64,000 bases of DNA from the NCBI GenBank assembly GCA_050730655.1, contig JBOHNL010000017.1:62001-126000 (forward strand), written 5' to 3'. Made by a program: the position numbers and the translations under genes. The notes under the pieces were generated by a model. The model worked only from the letters and a program-made list of their open reading frames with translations, made no database searches and had not been told where the DNA came from. This DNA comes from JAFEBO01 sp050730655 (GTDB taxonomy: Bacteria > Planctomycetota > Phycisphaerae > Phycisphaerales > UBA1924). Of this stretch, positions 24,770 through 33,501 are shown piece by piece; positions within the stretch are counted from its first letter, which is position 1; every line of letters begins with the position of its first letter.

Positions 24770-25861
24770 CTAACGAAGCACTCTTCGATTGATGGTAAAC
24801 GCAACGAGGATCGCGAGGATTCCGGCTGCTGTCCAAAGCAACCACGAATTCCACCTGTAGCTGGAACTCGGCGTAGTAGAGTTCGACCCGTTATCACTTG
24901 GACGCGACAAAGCCGGAGATAATAGCTTTGCTCCAAGTTCATCAATCTGCGGCGAGGCGACTCGTTCGAACTGGGCTGCCTCCAATCCCTGAGGGATATC
25001 TATTTCAAAGGCGACGTCCTTGCTTGCGACTGTACTCTCAACATAAATTAGCTCTGACTCAGATTTCAGCTGCAGGCTATCGCCCAGTTTAAGCTCACCA
25101 TCCGTACCAGTTGCGATTGAAAGGCGGCTGCGGACGTATGTTCTTGGTAGCTTGAATTCCAACGTCGGCCACACAACGTATTCCGAAAACTTTGTAGAAT
25201 CAATTACTCTACCGGTATTATCCAAATTATCTACTTGAGTCAGTAAAATGGGTCCGTCCGCCTCAATGTGAAAAATCATGGCCCAATTTTGGCCCCGAGA
25301 ACGAACGATAAATCCAGAGTTTTCAGAAGCAATTTCCAATTCGTCATAATTTGTAGAATTTAAACATTGCGCACAAAGCCACGGGGACACTCGCAACCAA
25401 GAAGAAGCACTTTCCGATAAACTCATCGGACCTTCAAAAAGGGTGTATTTGCCCTCCGGCTTCACATTGATGCACTGTGCATTTGCGTTGATGCACTGGC
25501 TAAACCAATGCGACCACGAGTTGTCGAGTGGACCTTGGCTTGGCACAAGTGTAGTGTTGGTAGAGATAAACGGCCTGCGATAGTGAGTTTCCTTCATTCG
25601 GGAGGGCCACTCAAAACTGTACTTTTCGGCAAATTCAATGCGAAATGTGCCATTCGTTGTAGGCGAGCTTCTCGTGTAGTATCGAAGGTCTAATACTTTT
25701 GTTGGAATATACTTAGCCTTCCAGTCGTTTAGTAAATTCAACGCCTCGGGGCGCACAATGCCTATGGAATTTGTCGAAGCTCCCACTGGAACTTGCGCAG
25801 CAAATGTCATCCCATTCACAAAAATCCCTATCGCTAGAACTGTGTAAAATTGATTTTGCAT
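24770..25861 (-). CDS. hypothetical exported protein with C-terminal membrane anchor
   Basis: The ATG at 25861 opens a signal peptide (FYTVLAIGIFVNGMTFAAQ); about 363 residues. The middle is beta-rich, contains two close pairs of cysteines (SQCINANAQCIN, LCAQC) and many Ser/Thr/Asn. Near the C-terminus a polar linker leads to one transmembrane segment (WTAAGILAILVAFTI) and a basic NRRVLR tail, so the bulk is predicted periplasmic or extracytoplasmic. No family recognised. Base composition is clearly richer in A+T than the rest of the window. It lies 16 bases after the Cys-rich gene, probably in one operon. Confidence 0.6.
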   Translation of the reverse strand: MQNQFYTVLAIGIFVNGMTFAAQVPVGASTNSIGIVRPEALNLLNDWKAKYIPTKVLDLRYYTRSSPTTNGTFRIEFAEKYSFEWPSRMKETHYRRPFISTNTTLVPSQGPLDNSWSHWFSQCINANAQCINVKPEGKYTLFEGPMSLSESASSWLRVSPWLCAQCLNSTNYDELEIASENSGFIVRSRGQNWAMIFHIEADGPILLTQVDNLDNTGRVIDSTKFSEYVVWPTLEFKLPRTYVRSRLSIATGTDGELKLGDSLQLKSESELIYVESTVASKDVAFEIDIPQGLEAAQFERVASPQIDELGAKLLSPALSRPSDNGSNSTTPSSSYRWNSWLLWTAAGILAILVAFTINRRVLR

Positions 25862-25877
25862 ATCTCTCGAAGGAACT

Positions 25878-26303
25878 TCAGTCCCAGGCGCATGGACAAA
25901 TCGGCGGGCAGCTTCTCGGATTAAGGTACCGCTTATAGTATCGGGCAGTCGTTGTTTCGTCATCGTCCACTTGTTCCGGTCCAATGCAACCGGCCCCGGC
26001 GCAGTGCCCAGTAACTGTATAATTATTTTCTTCGCTGTCACCGTCTGTGAGTGCGCCACACATAAAACCTGTGGCAAAACTCTTGGTCAAGCACTCTTGA
26101 TCAATTGGGCTCATTTTTTTTATGCAAAGGGGGCAGCTCCAATTTTTAACTAGGATGGTTCTGGGTCCTGGCAGTTGATTGCAGCCCAGATCGGGAACCA
26201 AGTCGCAAGCGCAAGGAGGTGGGTCGGAATACGATGGCTGCCCATTCGTGCCTTGGATCAGAAGAAGAGTCACCGCCAAGCTGAGAAAGTGTCGCGCTCG
26301 CAT
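25878..26303 (-). CDS. hypothetical secreted cysteine-rich protein
   Basis: 141 residues with a signal peptide (HFLSLAVTLLLIQGTNG). The mature part has about a dozen cysteines, including PPCACDL, NWSCPLCIKK, GHCAGAGC and SCPPICPC, suggesting a disulfide-rich or metal-binding domain. I do not recognise a family. It precedes the anchored protein at 24770-25861 in the same direction and is divergent from a pseudopilin, so the three may form one exported system. Confidence 0.6.
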   Translation of the reverse strand: MRARHFLSLAVTLLLIQGTNGQPSYSDPPPCACDLVPDLGCNQLPGPRTILVKNWSCPLCIKKMSPIDQECLTKSFATGFMCGALTDGDSEENNYTVTGHCAGAGCIGPEQVDDDETTTARYYKRYLNPRSCPPICPCAWD

Positions 26304-26377
26304 TGCTTTTTCCTTTGAAACTTTCTGGAATGTCTATTACGCGGCAAAATCGCACAGTACAATGAGTGTCCTGTTAA

Positions 26378-27145
26378 ATGACACCGACCCACTCAAATTC
26401 GCTCAGGCCTCCAGCGTTTTCGCTTGTTGAATTATTGGTCGTTCTGTTGGTCCTAGTGGCTTTGCTGAGCTTGTCCGTGGTTGGAATCCGTTCAGCGAGA
26501 TTCCGCGCTTCAGACGTCACCTGTCAATCTCACTGTCGTTCAATTGGGGCGATGGTGTCAGTCTACGCCCTAGACTTCCGATCAGCATATCCTGTTTGGA
26601 TACGCGTTCCCCCTGACGGGGACCCAAATAATGCCTGGTCGTCCTCGTACTCGCTTCAAGCATTTAGGCTTCTTGCATCGGCTCGCTGGTTGCGATACAC
26701 GGGCACTGTAGCTTCAGATCCCGTGTACAGATGCCCGGGCAACCAGCGATTTCGTGTAGGCGAAAAAGTTCCGTCAGATTATGTCGGCAGTTCCGCCATG
26801 TATGCCGAGATTGGATTTTTGAATCCACTCCTTCCAAAGAGTTCTTGGACACCCCGGCTAGGTGCTAAGCCGCAAGCTATCGATTCCGTGACTTTTCCGT
26901 CGGCGAAGGCTGGACTTTTTGAAGAACTAATTTGGCACAGCTGGGGAGGTGTTTACGCCGTCGGAGGTGTAGAGACTGGATTGACTTTTTTCGATAGCGA
27001 CCGGCGAGCCAACATGTGGTTTTTCGATGGGCATGTTCAAGGGCTTTCCTACTCGAGCGCGCTACCGGGAGTACGGCGGGATCCAAATTGGTGGTCTGCC
27101 AAAGTCGTTCTCACCGAGAATGGAGTTGGAGGTCGGGATCGCTGA
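26378..27145 (+). CDS. type II/IV pseudopilin-like protein (prepilin N-terminus, DGHV tail)
   Basis: 255 residues. A prepilin-type leader precedes the cleavage/methylation motif PAFSLVELLVVLLVLVAL, which supplies the membrane helix. The C-terminal part has MWFFDGHVQGLSY, the H-X9-DG-type end of planctomycetal DUF1559-like pseudopilins. Such proteins are processed by a prepilin peptidase and are abundant in this phylum; their role is not well defined. Composition is A+T-richer than neighbours, like the two divergent genes, which suggests joint acquisition. Confidence 0.8.
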   Translation: MTPTHSNSLRPPAFSLVELLVVLLVLVALLSLSVVGIRSARFRASDVTCQSHCRSIGAMVSVYALDFRSAYPVWIRVPPDGDPNNAWSSSYSLQAFRLLASARWLRYTGTVASDPVYRCPGNQRFRVGEKVPSDYVGSSAMYAEIGFLNPLLPKSSWTPRLGAKPQAIDSVTFPSAKAGLFEELIWHSWGGVYAVGGVETGLTFFDSDRRANMWFFDGHVQGLSYSSALPGVRRDPNWWSAKVVLTENGVGGRDR

Positions 27146-27333
27146 TTTTATGATTCGATTTGTGAGTTGTTCCGAACCAGCCGTGCTTTTGCACCCGATC
27201 TGAGACGAGGCCACATGGGCGGCGGGTGACACATTGACCCTCCGTTTATCGCTCTTCGCCGAAGTCACCTCACGCATCCATGTGCCACTGAGCGCGGCTT
27301 TGACAGGTTAATGCCATCGGCCGTCAACGGCTA

Positions 27334-27483
27334 GGCGGGTGGCCCGACTCGAAGTGCCACCACTCGTGGCTCGGCACGAGTGGTGCGGGATCGAGAGCCG
27401 GACCGGAGGTAAGCAGCCGACGCAGGCATGGAGCGAGTCGTCTGAGACTTCCGTACTACTCGTGGAGGAACCACGAGTGGTGG
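27334..27483. repeat. 135-bp dispersed element, copy 2, with closing palindrome
   Basis: Matches 22918-23052 over 135 bp and then continues to CCACGAGTGGTGGC (27470-27483), the inverse of GCCACCACTCGTGG inside its left part. The element thus has inverted 14-bp arms. It ends 4 bases from the stop codon of a truncated REP-type transposase gene. Confidence 0.8.
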
Positions 27484-27486
27484 CCG

Positions 27487-27843
27487 TCACATGTAATTCT
27501 TTCCGTTCATGAACGGAATCAGATTGAACTCAAACATGGGCGGCGGGTCGCACGGGCGTTCGTTGGCGTGGTCGCCCGTCCACCAGCGCACGCTGGACCA
27601 CTCCCATTGCTCGGGTTTGGTGACCAGGCCGCGCTCGACGGGATTTCGGTGGACGTAGCGAATCTCCTTCATGAACTCCTCGTCGTCGCGCACGTTGCGG
27701 TCGAATCCGCCGCCGGCATGCCAGAAGCGGGGACGTTCGGTGTGTGAGACGATGCGAGTCAGAATTCCGGCGTTCATTTTCTTCCACTTGGGAATGACTT
27801 GTTCGGCGACCGATTTCTTGATGAATGTCAAAATCCGCGGCAT
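27487..27843 (-). pseudogene. C-terminal fragment of a REP-associated tyrosine transposase (RAYT)
   Basis: 118 residues matching the C-terminal half of Y1/IS200-like REP transposases: PRILTFIKKSVAEQV, RFWHAGGGFDRNV, EIRYVHRNPVERGLV and EWSSVRWW. The upstream half with the HUH metal-binding motif (HVH) is missing; the frame upstream is unrelated. The fragment may still be translated (GGAG lies before the ATG) but cannot be an active transposase. Its stop abuts the palindromic element at 27334-27483, the expected substrate type. Confidence 0.8.
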
Positions 27844-27862
27844 CGGGTGCTCCTTCGTCGCG

Positions 27863-28210
27863 ATGCTCTGTGTGATCGCGTTCTCGGTGTTTGCGTGCTA
27901 CCGGTATATGTGGGTCAGTTCGCGGCTTCCGACTGCCGGGGCGAGGCGGGTGTTAATTGCGCGCGGGGCGATCATTTACATCGAATACGAGTTCAAGGGG
28001 ACGCTGATCGGTTTCGCCGAGTCGAGCGCCTTGATTGGGAACAAGACTCATTGGTGGCCCAAGGTTGTCAACCGGACGACGAGCAAGGAAGATGATTTCT
28101 GGATTGCGATTCCTATTTGGATGTTTGTCGCTCCGATGTTGATTGGCGTTGCGCTTTGGCGGCGGCGGGCGCGGCTTGCGTTTCCGATGATAATGTGCCG
28201 CGGGTGTTGA
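27863..28210 (+). CDS. small membrane protein, ribbon-less member of a planctomycetal family
   Basis: 115 residues: N-terminal transmembrane helix (FVAMLCVIAFSVFACYRYM), an extracytoplasmic segment of about 50 residues (RGAIIYIEYEFKG..), a second helix (AIPIWMFVAPMLIGVAL) and a basic end WRRRARLAF. This is the layout of small Phycisphaerae proteins that usually end in a CGYDLxG..CPECG ribbon; here the ribbon is reduced to CRGC. Two broken relatives are at 28298 and 33502. Function unknown. Confidence 0.5.
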   Translation: MLCVIAFSVFACYRYMWVSSRLPTAGARRVLIARGAIIYIEYEFKGTLIGFAESSALIGNKTHWWPKVVNRTTSKEDDFWIAIPIWMFVAPMLIGVALWRRRARLAFPMIMCRGC

Positions 28211-28297
28211 TATTCGCTTGTGGGTCTTGCGCGGGACGGCGAGTACGTTGAAGAAATGGAGTGCATCCGCGGAGGCGGATCGACGTAGAAGGCAATT

Positions 28298-28637
28298 GTG
28301 AAGACGCGTGATTTCAGGATTGGGCCGGCGATTGCGCTCGCTTTGGCGGCGCTGATGGTGGCGACCTGGATCGCAAGCGCGTGGTGGATCGTGACGTGGA
28401 CGGGTGGTGGTCGTGCGCTTCGCGCTGTTGGTGCTGATCGTCGGCACCATCGCCGGCGGTGCTTGGTGGATGCAGCTGCGTGCGGAGTGGCGGGCACGCA
28501 AGGGCACGTGTGAAAGGTGTGGGTACAGCCGCGCGGGGATTGTGGGAGCGACGTGCCCGGAGTGTGGGGCCACGCACGTGCTATTGAATCAGGACGGCCC
28601 CACTCATTGGGGGCAACGAGCGGGGCCGTCGGGGTAG
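28298..28637 (+). pseudogene. decayed membrane protein with C-terminal CPECG zinc ribbon
   Basis: Starts at GTG 28298 with a helix (ALALAALMVATWIASAWWI). The frame is lost near 28400, after TWTGGG. The next frame continues with a helix (ALLVLIVGTIAGGAWW), WRARKGTCERCGYSRAG and ATCPECGATHVL. The expected extracytoplasmic middle is missing, so the copy carries both a deletion and a frameshift. Confidence 0.55.
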
Positions 28638-28664
28638 GGGACGAGATGGAAACTGTGATGCGAG

Positions 28665-28958
28665 CTATTTCGGGCGCGGCTGCTCGTACGCGCGGGTGAT
28701 GAGCCGGCAGATTTCTTCGTCGCTTACTTCGATGACCTGGCACTCGCGGGTAAGACGCTCGCAGATTCGGGCAACGACGTTTGGCGGCGTATCGGAAGTG
28801 GTCACGAGGAGAACATGGATTTCATCGACGTCGATGGCGCACAGGCGATTGCGCCAGGCGAAGTCGAACGTGGCGATCGCAAGAAACTCGCGGCTCGGCG
28901 GCGCGGTCTCGAGATCGGGAATATTGGCGGATCGATCGGGATCGTCGGTGGGCGGCAT
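28665..28958 (-). CDS. small protein resembling the GspE/MshE N-terminal domain
   Basis: 97 residues from ATG 28958 (GGAG upstream). The sequence FLAIATFDFAWRNRLCAI..EIHVLLVTTSD, then ICERLTRECQVIEVSDEEICRLITRAYE, follows the pattern of the type II secretion ATPase N-terminal domain (a nucleotide- or c-di-GMP-binding fold), which normally precedes an ATPase that is absent here. The similarity is by eye and modest. An alternative is an unrelated hypothetical. Confidence 0.45.
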   Translation of the reverse strand: MPPTDDPDRSANIPDLETAPPSREFLAIATFDFAWRNRLCAIDVDEIHVLLVTTSDTPPNVVARICERLTRECQVIEVSDEEICRLITRAYEQPRPK

Positions 28959-29472
28959 GATGCAGACTCCGACGCGCCTCAAAAAGAACGCGAGGCGCGC
29001 ACCGATTACGTTACTGGAAAAGGCATCCACAATGCTGTGGAATGTTTGCGGAAGTCTCCCCAGGATTGTGGAATTGTGGGGGAAAGGCGGGGGAAACGCG
29101 GAGCTTGGAGAGCTGGTTGCCGCGGTGGCATGGAGAAGAGCGGGCAGATTGAAGAGAGATAGTGAGAACGCGGAGGATGCGGAGTTGCGCGGAGGGGAGT
29201 GAGGGACGATGGCGGAATGCGGAATGGAAAAGCATTCACCACAGAGACACTGAGGCACGGAGAAGAGAAGGTGAATTGAAGATTTGAAATCTCAGATTGA
29301 AGAGGGGAGAGAACGCGGAGGAGAAGGAAATTCGGAATTCGGAATGCGGAGTGCGGGATGGGGTGGGTGAAATGGGTTGGTTTTTGGAGCTGGCGTTTGT
29401 GTAGTTAGTGAGCCCTATCATTCTCTGAAGCGGCTGCTCGTGTCAGGGAGGGCGGCGTTTTGGAGGGTGTTT
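28959..29472. repeat. gene-free stretch with CACCACAGAG and GCGGAAT repeats
   Basis: About 510 bases. CACCACAGAGACACTGAGGC lies at 29231-29250, and GGAATTCGGAATGCGGAGTG-type heptads at 29329-29358. The remainder is low-complexity GA-rich sequence. No coding evidence. Confidence 0.65.
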
Positions 29473-29895
29473 ATGGACGGCTTTGTGAGTCGGCGTGCGG
29501 CGCGGATTGCTTTGGTGGTCGGCGCGGGCGCGGTGATTTCGGGACTTTCGGCGTGCGCGGTTGGGTATTCGGCGGATGTGCGCAACGACACGGCGCAGCC
29601 GGTTTGGGTTGCGATTGTGCACGGGTCGCCGGGGGGGCAGGGGAATTCGCTGGCGGCGCAGAGGATCGGGCCCAATAGCCGCGGCAGGGTGGTGCGGAAC
29701 GGTGTGCCGTATGACTGGCCGGTGTATCTGGAGGCGGATGCGCTGGGGAATCCGGGGTGGCCGAAGCAGCTTGCGTTGCAACCGGGGTTGATGGTGGTGC
29801 GGGTGACGCAGGAAGGGAACGTGCCGACGGGGAGGCTCCACATGGAGCAGATCGCCCGGGATGAGCCGAGTGATCCGGTGATGGCTCAGCCGTAG
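29473..29895 (+). CDS. predicted lipoprotein
   Basis: 140 residues from ATG 29473. The N-terminus is basic (SRRAARIALVVGAG) with lipobox LSAC at about residue 25, so it is probably lipid-anchored after cleavage before the cysteine. The mature domain begins VGYSADVRNDTAQPVWVAIVH and continues with RGRVVRNGVPYDWPVYLEAD; it is beta-rich and unrecognised. It ends 27 bases before the ATG of the histidine kinase gene in the same direction, so an operon is likely. Confidence 0.7.
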   Translation: MDGFVSRRAARIALVVGAGAVISGLSACAVGYSADVRNDTAQPVWVAIVHGSPGGQGNSLAAQRIGPNSRGRVVRNGVPYDWPVYLEADALGNPGWPKQLALQPGLMVVRVTQEGNVPTGRLHMEQIARDEPSDPVMAQP

Positions 29896-29922
29896 TTGGC
29901 GGTTGTAGACTTGGCTTCATCT

Positions 29923-31935
29923 ATGCAGATTCGGGGACCAGAGAAGTCGGGCGCGTCGCGGTTTCGGTTGAGGTTCGTGGCGGCGATGGGCGCTTTTGCG
30001 GTTTTGTGCGCGCTGGTGACGCTGGCGGGTTGGTATTTCAATCTGCCGCGGCTGACGGATTGGGGAATGGACAGCATCTCGATGTTTCCGAACACCGCGC
30101 TGTGCGCGTTGCTTACGGGTGCGTCGCTGCTTTTGCTTGTTGATCGCAGGGGAGTCGGACCGATCTGGCGGGCGGGAGCGGCGGTTTTTGGCTTGGCGGC
30201 GATGGCGATCGGTCTCGCGACGCTCTATGAGCACGCGACATCGATCGACTTAGGGATCGATACGTTTTTGATCATGCGGTCGTGGGGGCAGACTGCCGCG
30301 GCGTCACCGATGCGGATGGGATTGCCGGGGTCGACTTCGTTTACGGCGCTGGGCGCCGCGTTGTGCGTGATCGCATCGCCGTGGAGGTGGCTGCGGCCGG
30401 CGGCGAGCGCGCTTGGGACTTTGTGCGCGGCGATCGCGAGTTTATCGCTGATCGGATATTTGTACGGCGCGGATCGGTTGTATTCGCTGCCCCGGTGGAC
30501 GGGGATTGCGATGCAGACGGCGGCGGCGGTGCTCGCGATCAGCGCGGGCGTGGTCGCGCTTGTGCCGGAGTGGGGGCCGTGTGAACTGCTGGCGCGGCGT
30601 GACGGCGGCGGGATGCTGGCGCGCCGGTTTTTTCCGGCGTTGTTTGTGATCGCGATTGCGCTCGGGTGGTTTCGGTTGTACGGGCAGCGGGTGGGGTTGT
30701 ACGACACTGCGTTTGGAACGGCGGTGCGGACGGTTGCCGAGGTGATGTTGTTCGGACTGCTGGTGTGGTGGACGTCGACGGCGATCAGCCGCACCGAAGC
30801 GAAGCTGCGGGCCAATCGCGCGGAGCTGCGGGCGGCGCTGGATGAGGCGAATCGCGCGGCGCACCTGAAGGATGAGTTTCTAGGGACGATCTCGCACGAT
30901 CTGCGGAATCCGATGACGGCGATCCTGGGCTGGGCGCAGACGCTGCGAACGGATAGGAAATCGGACGCGGAGGTGGCGCACGGGCTGCAGGTGATTGAGC
31001 GGAGCGCGAAAGTGCAGTCGCAGATGATCGAGGATCTGCTCGATGTGAGCAAGGTTGTCTCGGGCGATGTGAAGCTGGATATTCGGTGGATGGATTTGAC
31101 TGATGTGACGCGGAGCGCGGTCGATGTGGTGCGGCCGAGCGCGGAGGGAAAGGGTGTTCGGCTCGAGACGGTGTTTGGCGAGGGTGTGACGCAGATTCGG
31201 GCGGATCGGGCGCGGATTCAGCAGGTGTTGTTCAATCTGCTTTCGAACGCGGTGCGGAGTTCTGTCAAGGGAGGAGTGGTGCGACTGACGTGCACGCAGC
31301 GACAGGGGCAGGCGGAGTTTTCGGTGAGCGACACGGGCGAAGGGATTTCACCGGAGATGCTGCCGTATGCGTTTGACCGGTTTCGCGCGCGGGATGGTGT
31401 GGTGCAGAAAGGTGGACTGGGACTCGGGCTGGCGATCGTGCGGAATCTGGTGGAGTTGCACGGCGGGCGCGTGGAGGCGATGAGCGGCGGGGTTGGACAG
31501 GGCGCGACGTATGTGGCGAGATTGCCCCGGGAGATTGCGAGGACGAGTGAGGCGCGCGGGGCGACGAGCGACGAACCCGTCGAGCTCGCGGGGTTGAAAG
31601 TTTTGATTGTTGACGGCGATGCGGATGTGCGCGAGTGGTTGAAGCGTGCGCTGACGGGACGCGGCGCGACTGTGACGGAGGTTTCAACTGCGGACGAGGC
31701 GATGGCGTTGATGCCGAAGGTCGCGCCGGAGGTGCTGATCTGCGATGTCGCGATGCTGGGGGAAGAGGGATACGGCCTGCTGCGACGGGTGCGGGAGTCG
31801 GGGGCGAAGGTTCGCGCGGTTGCGCTTGCGGGGCGTGCGCGGGAAGAAGAGCGGAGGCGTGCGGCGGGGTTTGATGCGCACCTGGCGAAGCCGGTAGAGG
31901 CGGGGGAGTTGTTTGCTGCGGTGAAGGGAAAATAA
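29923..31935 (+). CDS. hybrid sensor histidine kinase with C-terminal receiver domain
   Basis: About 670 residues. The first 280 or so contain around eight hydrophobic helices and no large periplasmic loop, a membrane-embedded sensor. HisKA follows with LGTISHDLRNPMTAILGW, His at about 325. HATPase_c shows the N box LFNLLSNAVRSS, G1 VSDTGEGISPEM, F box and G2 GGLGLGLAIVRNLVELHGG. The receiver at about 557-668 has VLIVDGDADV (acidic pocket), phospho-acceptor Asp in LICDVAM (about 607) and the lysine in HLAKPVEAGE. Output regulator not encoded nearby. A TTG at 29896 is a less likely start. Confidence 0.9.
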   Translation: MQIRGPEKSGASRFRLRFVAAMGAFAVLCALVTLAGWYFNLPRLTDWGMDSISMFPNTALCALLTGASLLLLVDRRGVGPIWRAGAAVFGLAAMAIGLATLYEHATSIDLGIDTFLIMRSWGQTAAASPMRMGLPGSTSFTALGAALCVIASPWRWLRPAASALGTLCAAIASLSLIGYLYGADRLYSLPRWTGIAMQTAAAVLAISAGVVALVPEWGPCELLARRDGGGMLARRFFPALFVIAIALGWFRLYGQRVGLYDTAFGTAVRTVAEVMLFGLLVWWTSTAISRTEAKLRANRAELRAALDEANRAAHLKDEFLGTISHDLRNPMTAILGWAQTLRTDRKSDAEVAHGLQVIERSAKVQSQMIEDLLDVSKVVSGDVKLDIRWMDLTDVTRSAVDVVRPSAEGKGVRLETVFGEGVTQIRADRARIQQVLFNLLSNAVRSSVKGGVVRLTCTQRQGQAEFSVSDTGEGISPEMLPYAFDRFRARDGVVQKGGLGLGLAIVRNLVELHGGRVEAMSGGVGQGATYVARLPREIARTSEARGATSDEPVELAGLKVLIVDGDADVREWLKRALTGRGATVTEVSTADEAMALMPKVAPEVLICDVAMLGEEGYGLLRRVRESGAKVRAVALAGRAREEERRRAAGFDAHLAKPVEAGELFAAVKGK

Positions 31936-32039
31936 AATCGCAAATCGCAAATCGCAAATCGCAAATCGCAAATCGCAAATCGCAAATCGCAAATCGCAAA
32001 TCGCAAATCGCAAATCGCAAATCGCAAATCGCAAATCGC
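31935..32039. repeat. perfect heptanucleotide array, 15 x AAATCGC
   Basis: Fifteen uninterrupted units, 105 bp. The stop codon of the histidine kinase gene (TAA 31933-31935) shares its last A with the first unit, so the array begins exactly at the end of translation. Confidence 0.95.
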
Positions 32040-32086
32040 GGATTGCAGATTTCAGAGTGCAGTGAATGACCGGCTGAGATTGGGGA

Positions 32087-33439
32087 TTAGCCGGCAGACT
32101 CGCCCGGGGGCAGGTCGGGTGTTGCGGTCAGGCGGCTGACGAGTACTTTGTCGATGCGCTGGTAATCCATGTCGACGACTTCGAATTTGAGGCCGAAGCC
32201 TTCGACGGTTTCGCCGGTTTTGGGCAGGTGGCCGAGGAGGGCGAGGACGACGCCGGCGACGGTGTTGACGTCGCCTCCGGCTTCGCCGAGTTCGGCGCGG
32301 TCGAATTCATCGATCTCGAGTTCGCGGCAGAGATCGGCGACGGCGGTGCGGGCATCGACCAGGTAACTGCCGTCGGCGCGTTTGACGATTTCAGGGCGGA
32401 TGCCTTCCGGGCGGACAACATCGCCGACGATGGCGCTGACGAGGTCGTTGAGGGTGACCAAACCCTCCGTGCCGCCGAATTCATCGACGACGATGGCGAG
32501 GTGTTCGCGGGTTTCGCGGAAGCGGTCGAGGAGCTTGAGGGCCAATGTGTTTTCGGGGACGAAGAGCGGGGCGCGGGCGAGCGCTTCCATGTTGATTTTT
32601 TCGCCGGCGCCGTCGAGGCCGCTGACGAGGCCGAACTTGACGAGGTCTTTGACGTGGACCATGCCGACGAGGTGATCGATGCCGCCTTTGCAGACGGGGA
32701 AGTGAGAGTGCGGGCTGGTGGCGACGACGAGGCGGACGCGCTCGATGTTGTCGTCGGCTTCGATCCAGACGATTTCGCTGCGCGGGACCATGAGGCTCTT
32801 GACCTTGCGATCGGCGAGATCGAAGACGCGGTCGACGATCTCGCCTTCGTTCTCGGCGAAGATGCCGGCTTCGGTTCCTTTTTCGATCAGGCCACGGACT
32901 TCTTCGGCGTTGACGGCGTCGTCGCCGACGTTGCGCACCCCCAGGAGAGAGAGCACGGCGTCGGTCGCTTTGGTGAGGATCCAGACGAGCGGCGAGCAGA
33001 CTGTTGCCATCCAACTGATCGGCGCGCCGGCCCAGCGGGCGATGCGCTCGGGGTTGGCCATGGCGAGGCGCTTGGGGAGGATTTCGCTGAGCCAGAGCGT
33101 GACGAGCGTGAGCCCGATGACGACGATGACGAGCGAAACGATGTGCGAATGGGCCTGGACGGCGGGGAACGACTCGGCGATCCAGCCTTGGAAGCGATCG
33201 GCGAGTGATGCTTCGCCCAGCGCGCCGAGGCTGAGCGTGATGACCGTGATGCCGAGCTGGATGGTGGAGATGTAGCGGGTGGGCTGCTGAACCATTCGCA
33301 GCGCGTGGCGGGCGCCGGGATCGCCTCGATCGACAGCTTGTTCGAGGCGGAGTTTTCGGGAGGCGACGATGCCGATCTCTGCCGCGACGAGGACGGCGTT
33401 GATGAGGAGGAGGATGGCAATGAGGACCAGTTCGATCAC
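32087..33439 (-). CDS. CNNM/CorC-type membrane protein (DUF21, CBS pair, CorC/HlyC domain)
   Basis: About 450 residues from GTG 33439, where the usual family start (IELVLIAILLLINAVLVAAE) begins; residues before it look untranslated. DUF21 has about four helices (to residue 190) with AEIGIVASRK and EILPKRLA. It is followed by EEVRGLIEKGTEAGIF, two CBS domains (MVPRSEIVWIEADDN.., PENTLALKLLDRF..HLAIVVDEFGG) and a C-terminal transporter-associated domain (DGSYLVDARTAVADL..). Relatives are implicated in magnesium or cobalt efflux and, historically, hemolysis. It is divergent from the broken gene at 33502. Confidence 0.88.
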   Translation of the reverse strand: MIELVLIAILLLINAVLVAAEIGIVASRKLRLEQAVDRGDPGARHALRMVQQPTRYISTIQLGITVITLSLGALGEASLADRFQGWIAESFPAVQAHSHIVSLVIVVIGLTLVTLWLSEILPKRLAMANPERIARWAGAPISWMATVCSPLVWILTKATDAVLSLLGVRNVGDDAVNAEEVRGLIEKGTEAGIFAENEGEIVDRVFDLADRKVKSLMVPRSEIVWIEADDNIERVRLVVATSPHSHFPVCKGGIDHLVGMVHVKDLVKFGLVSGLDGAGEKINMEALARAPLFVPENTLALKLLDRFRETREHLAIVVDEFGGTEGLVTLNDLVSAIVGDVVRPEGIRPEIVKRADGSYLVDARTAVADLCRELEIDEFDRAELGEAGGDVNTVAGVVLALLGHLPKTGETVEGFGLKFEVVDMDYQRIDKVLVSRLTATPDLPPGESAG

Positions 33440-33501
33440 GGGGAGAGCGTAGCGAGACGCGTCAGAAGGCGGGAGAATTGGCGTGAGGTAGACTGGCGGT
33501 T

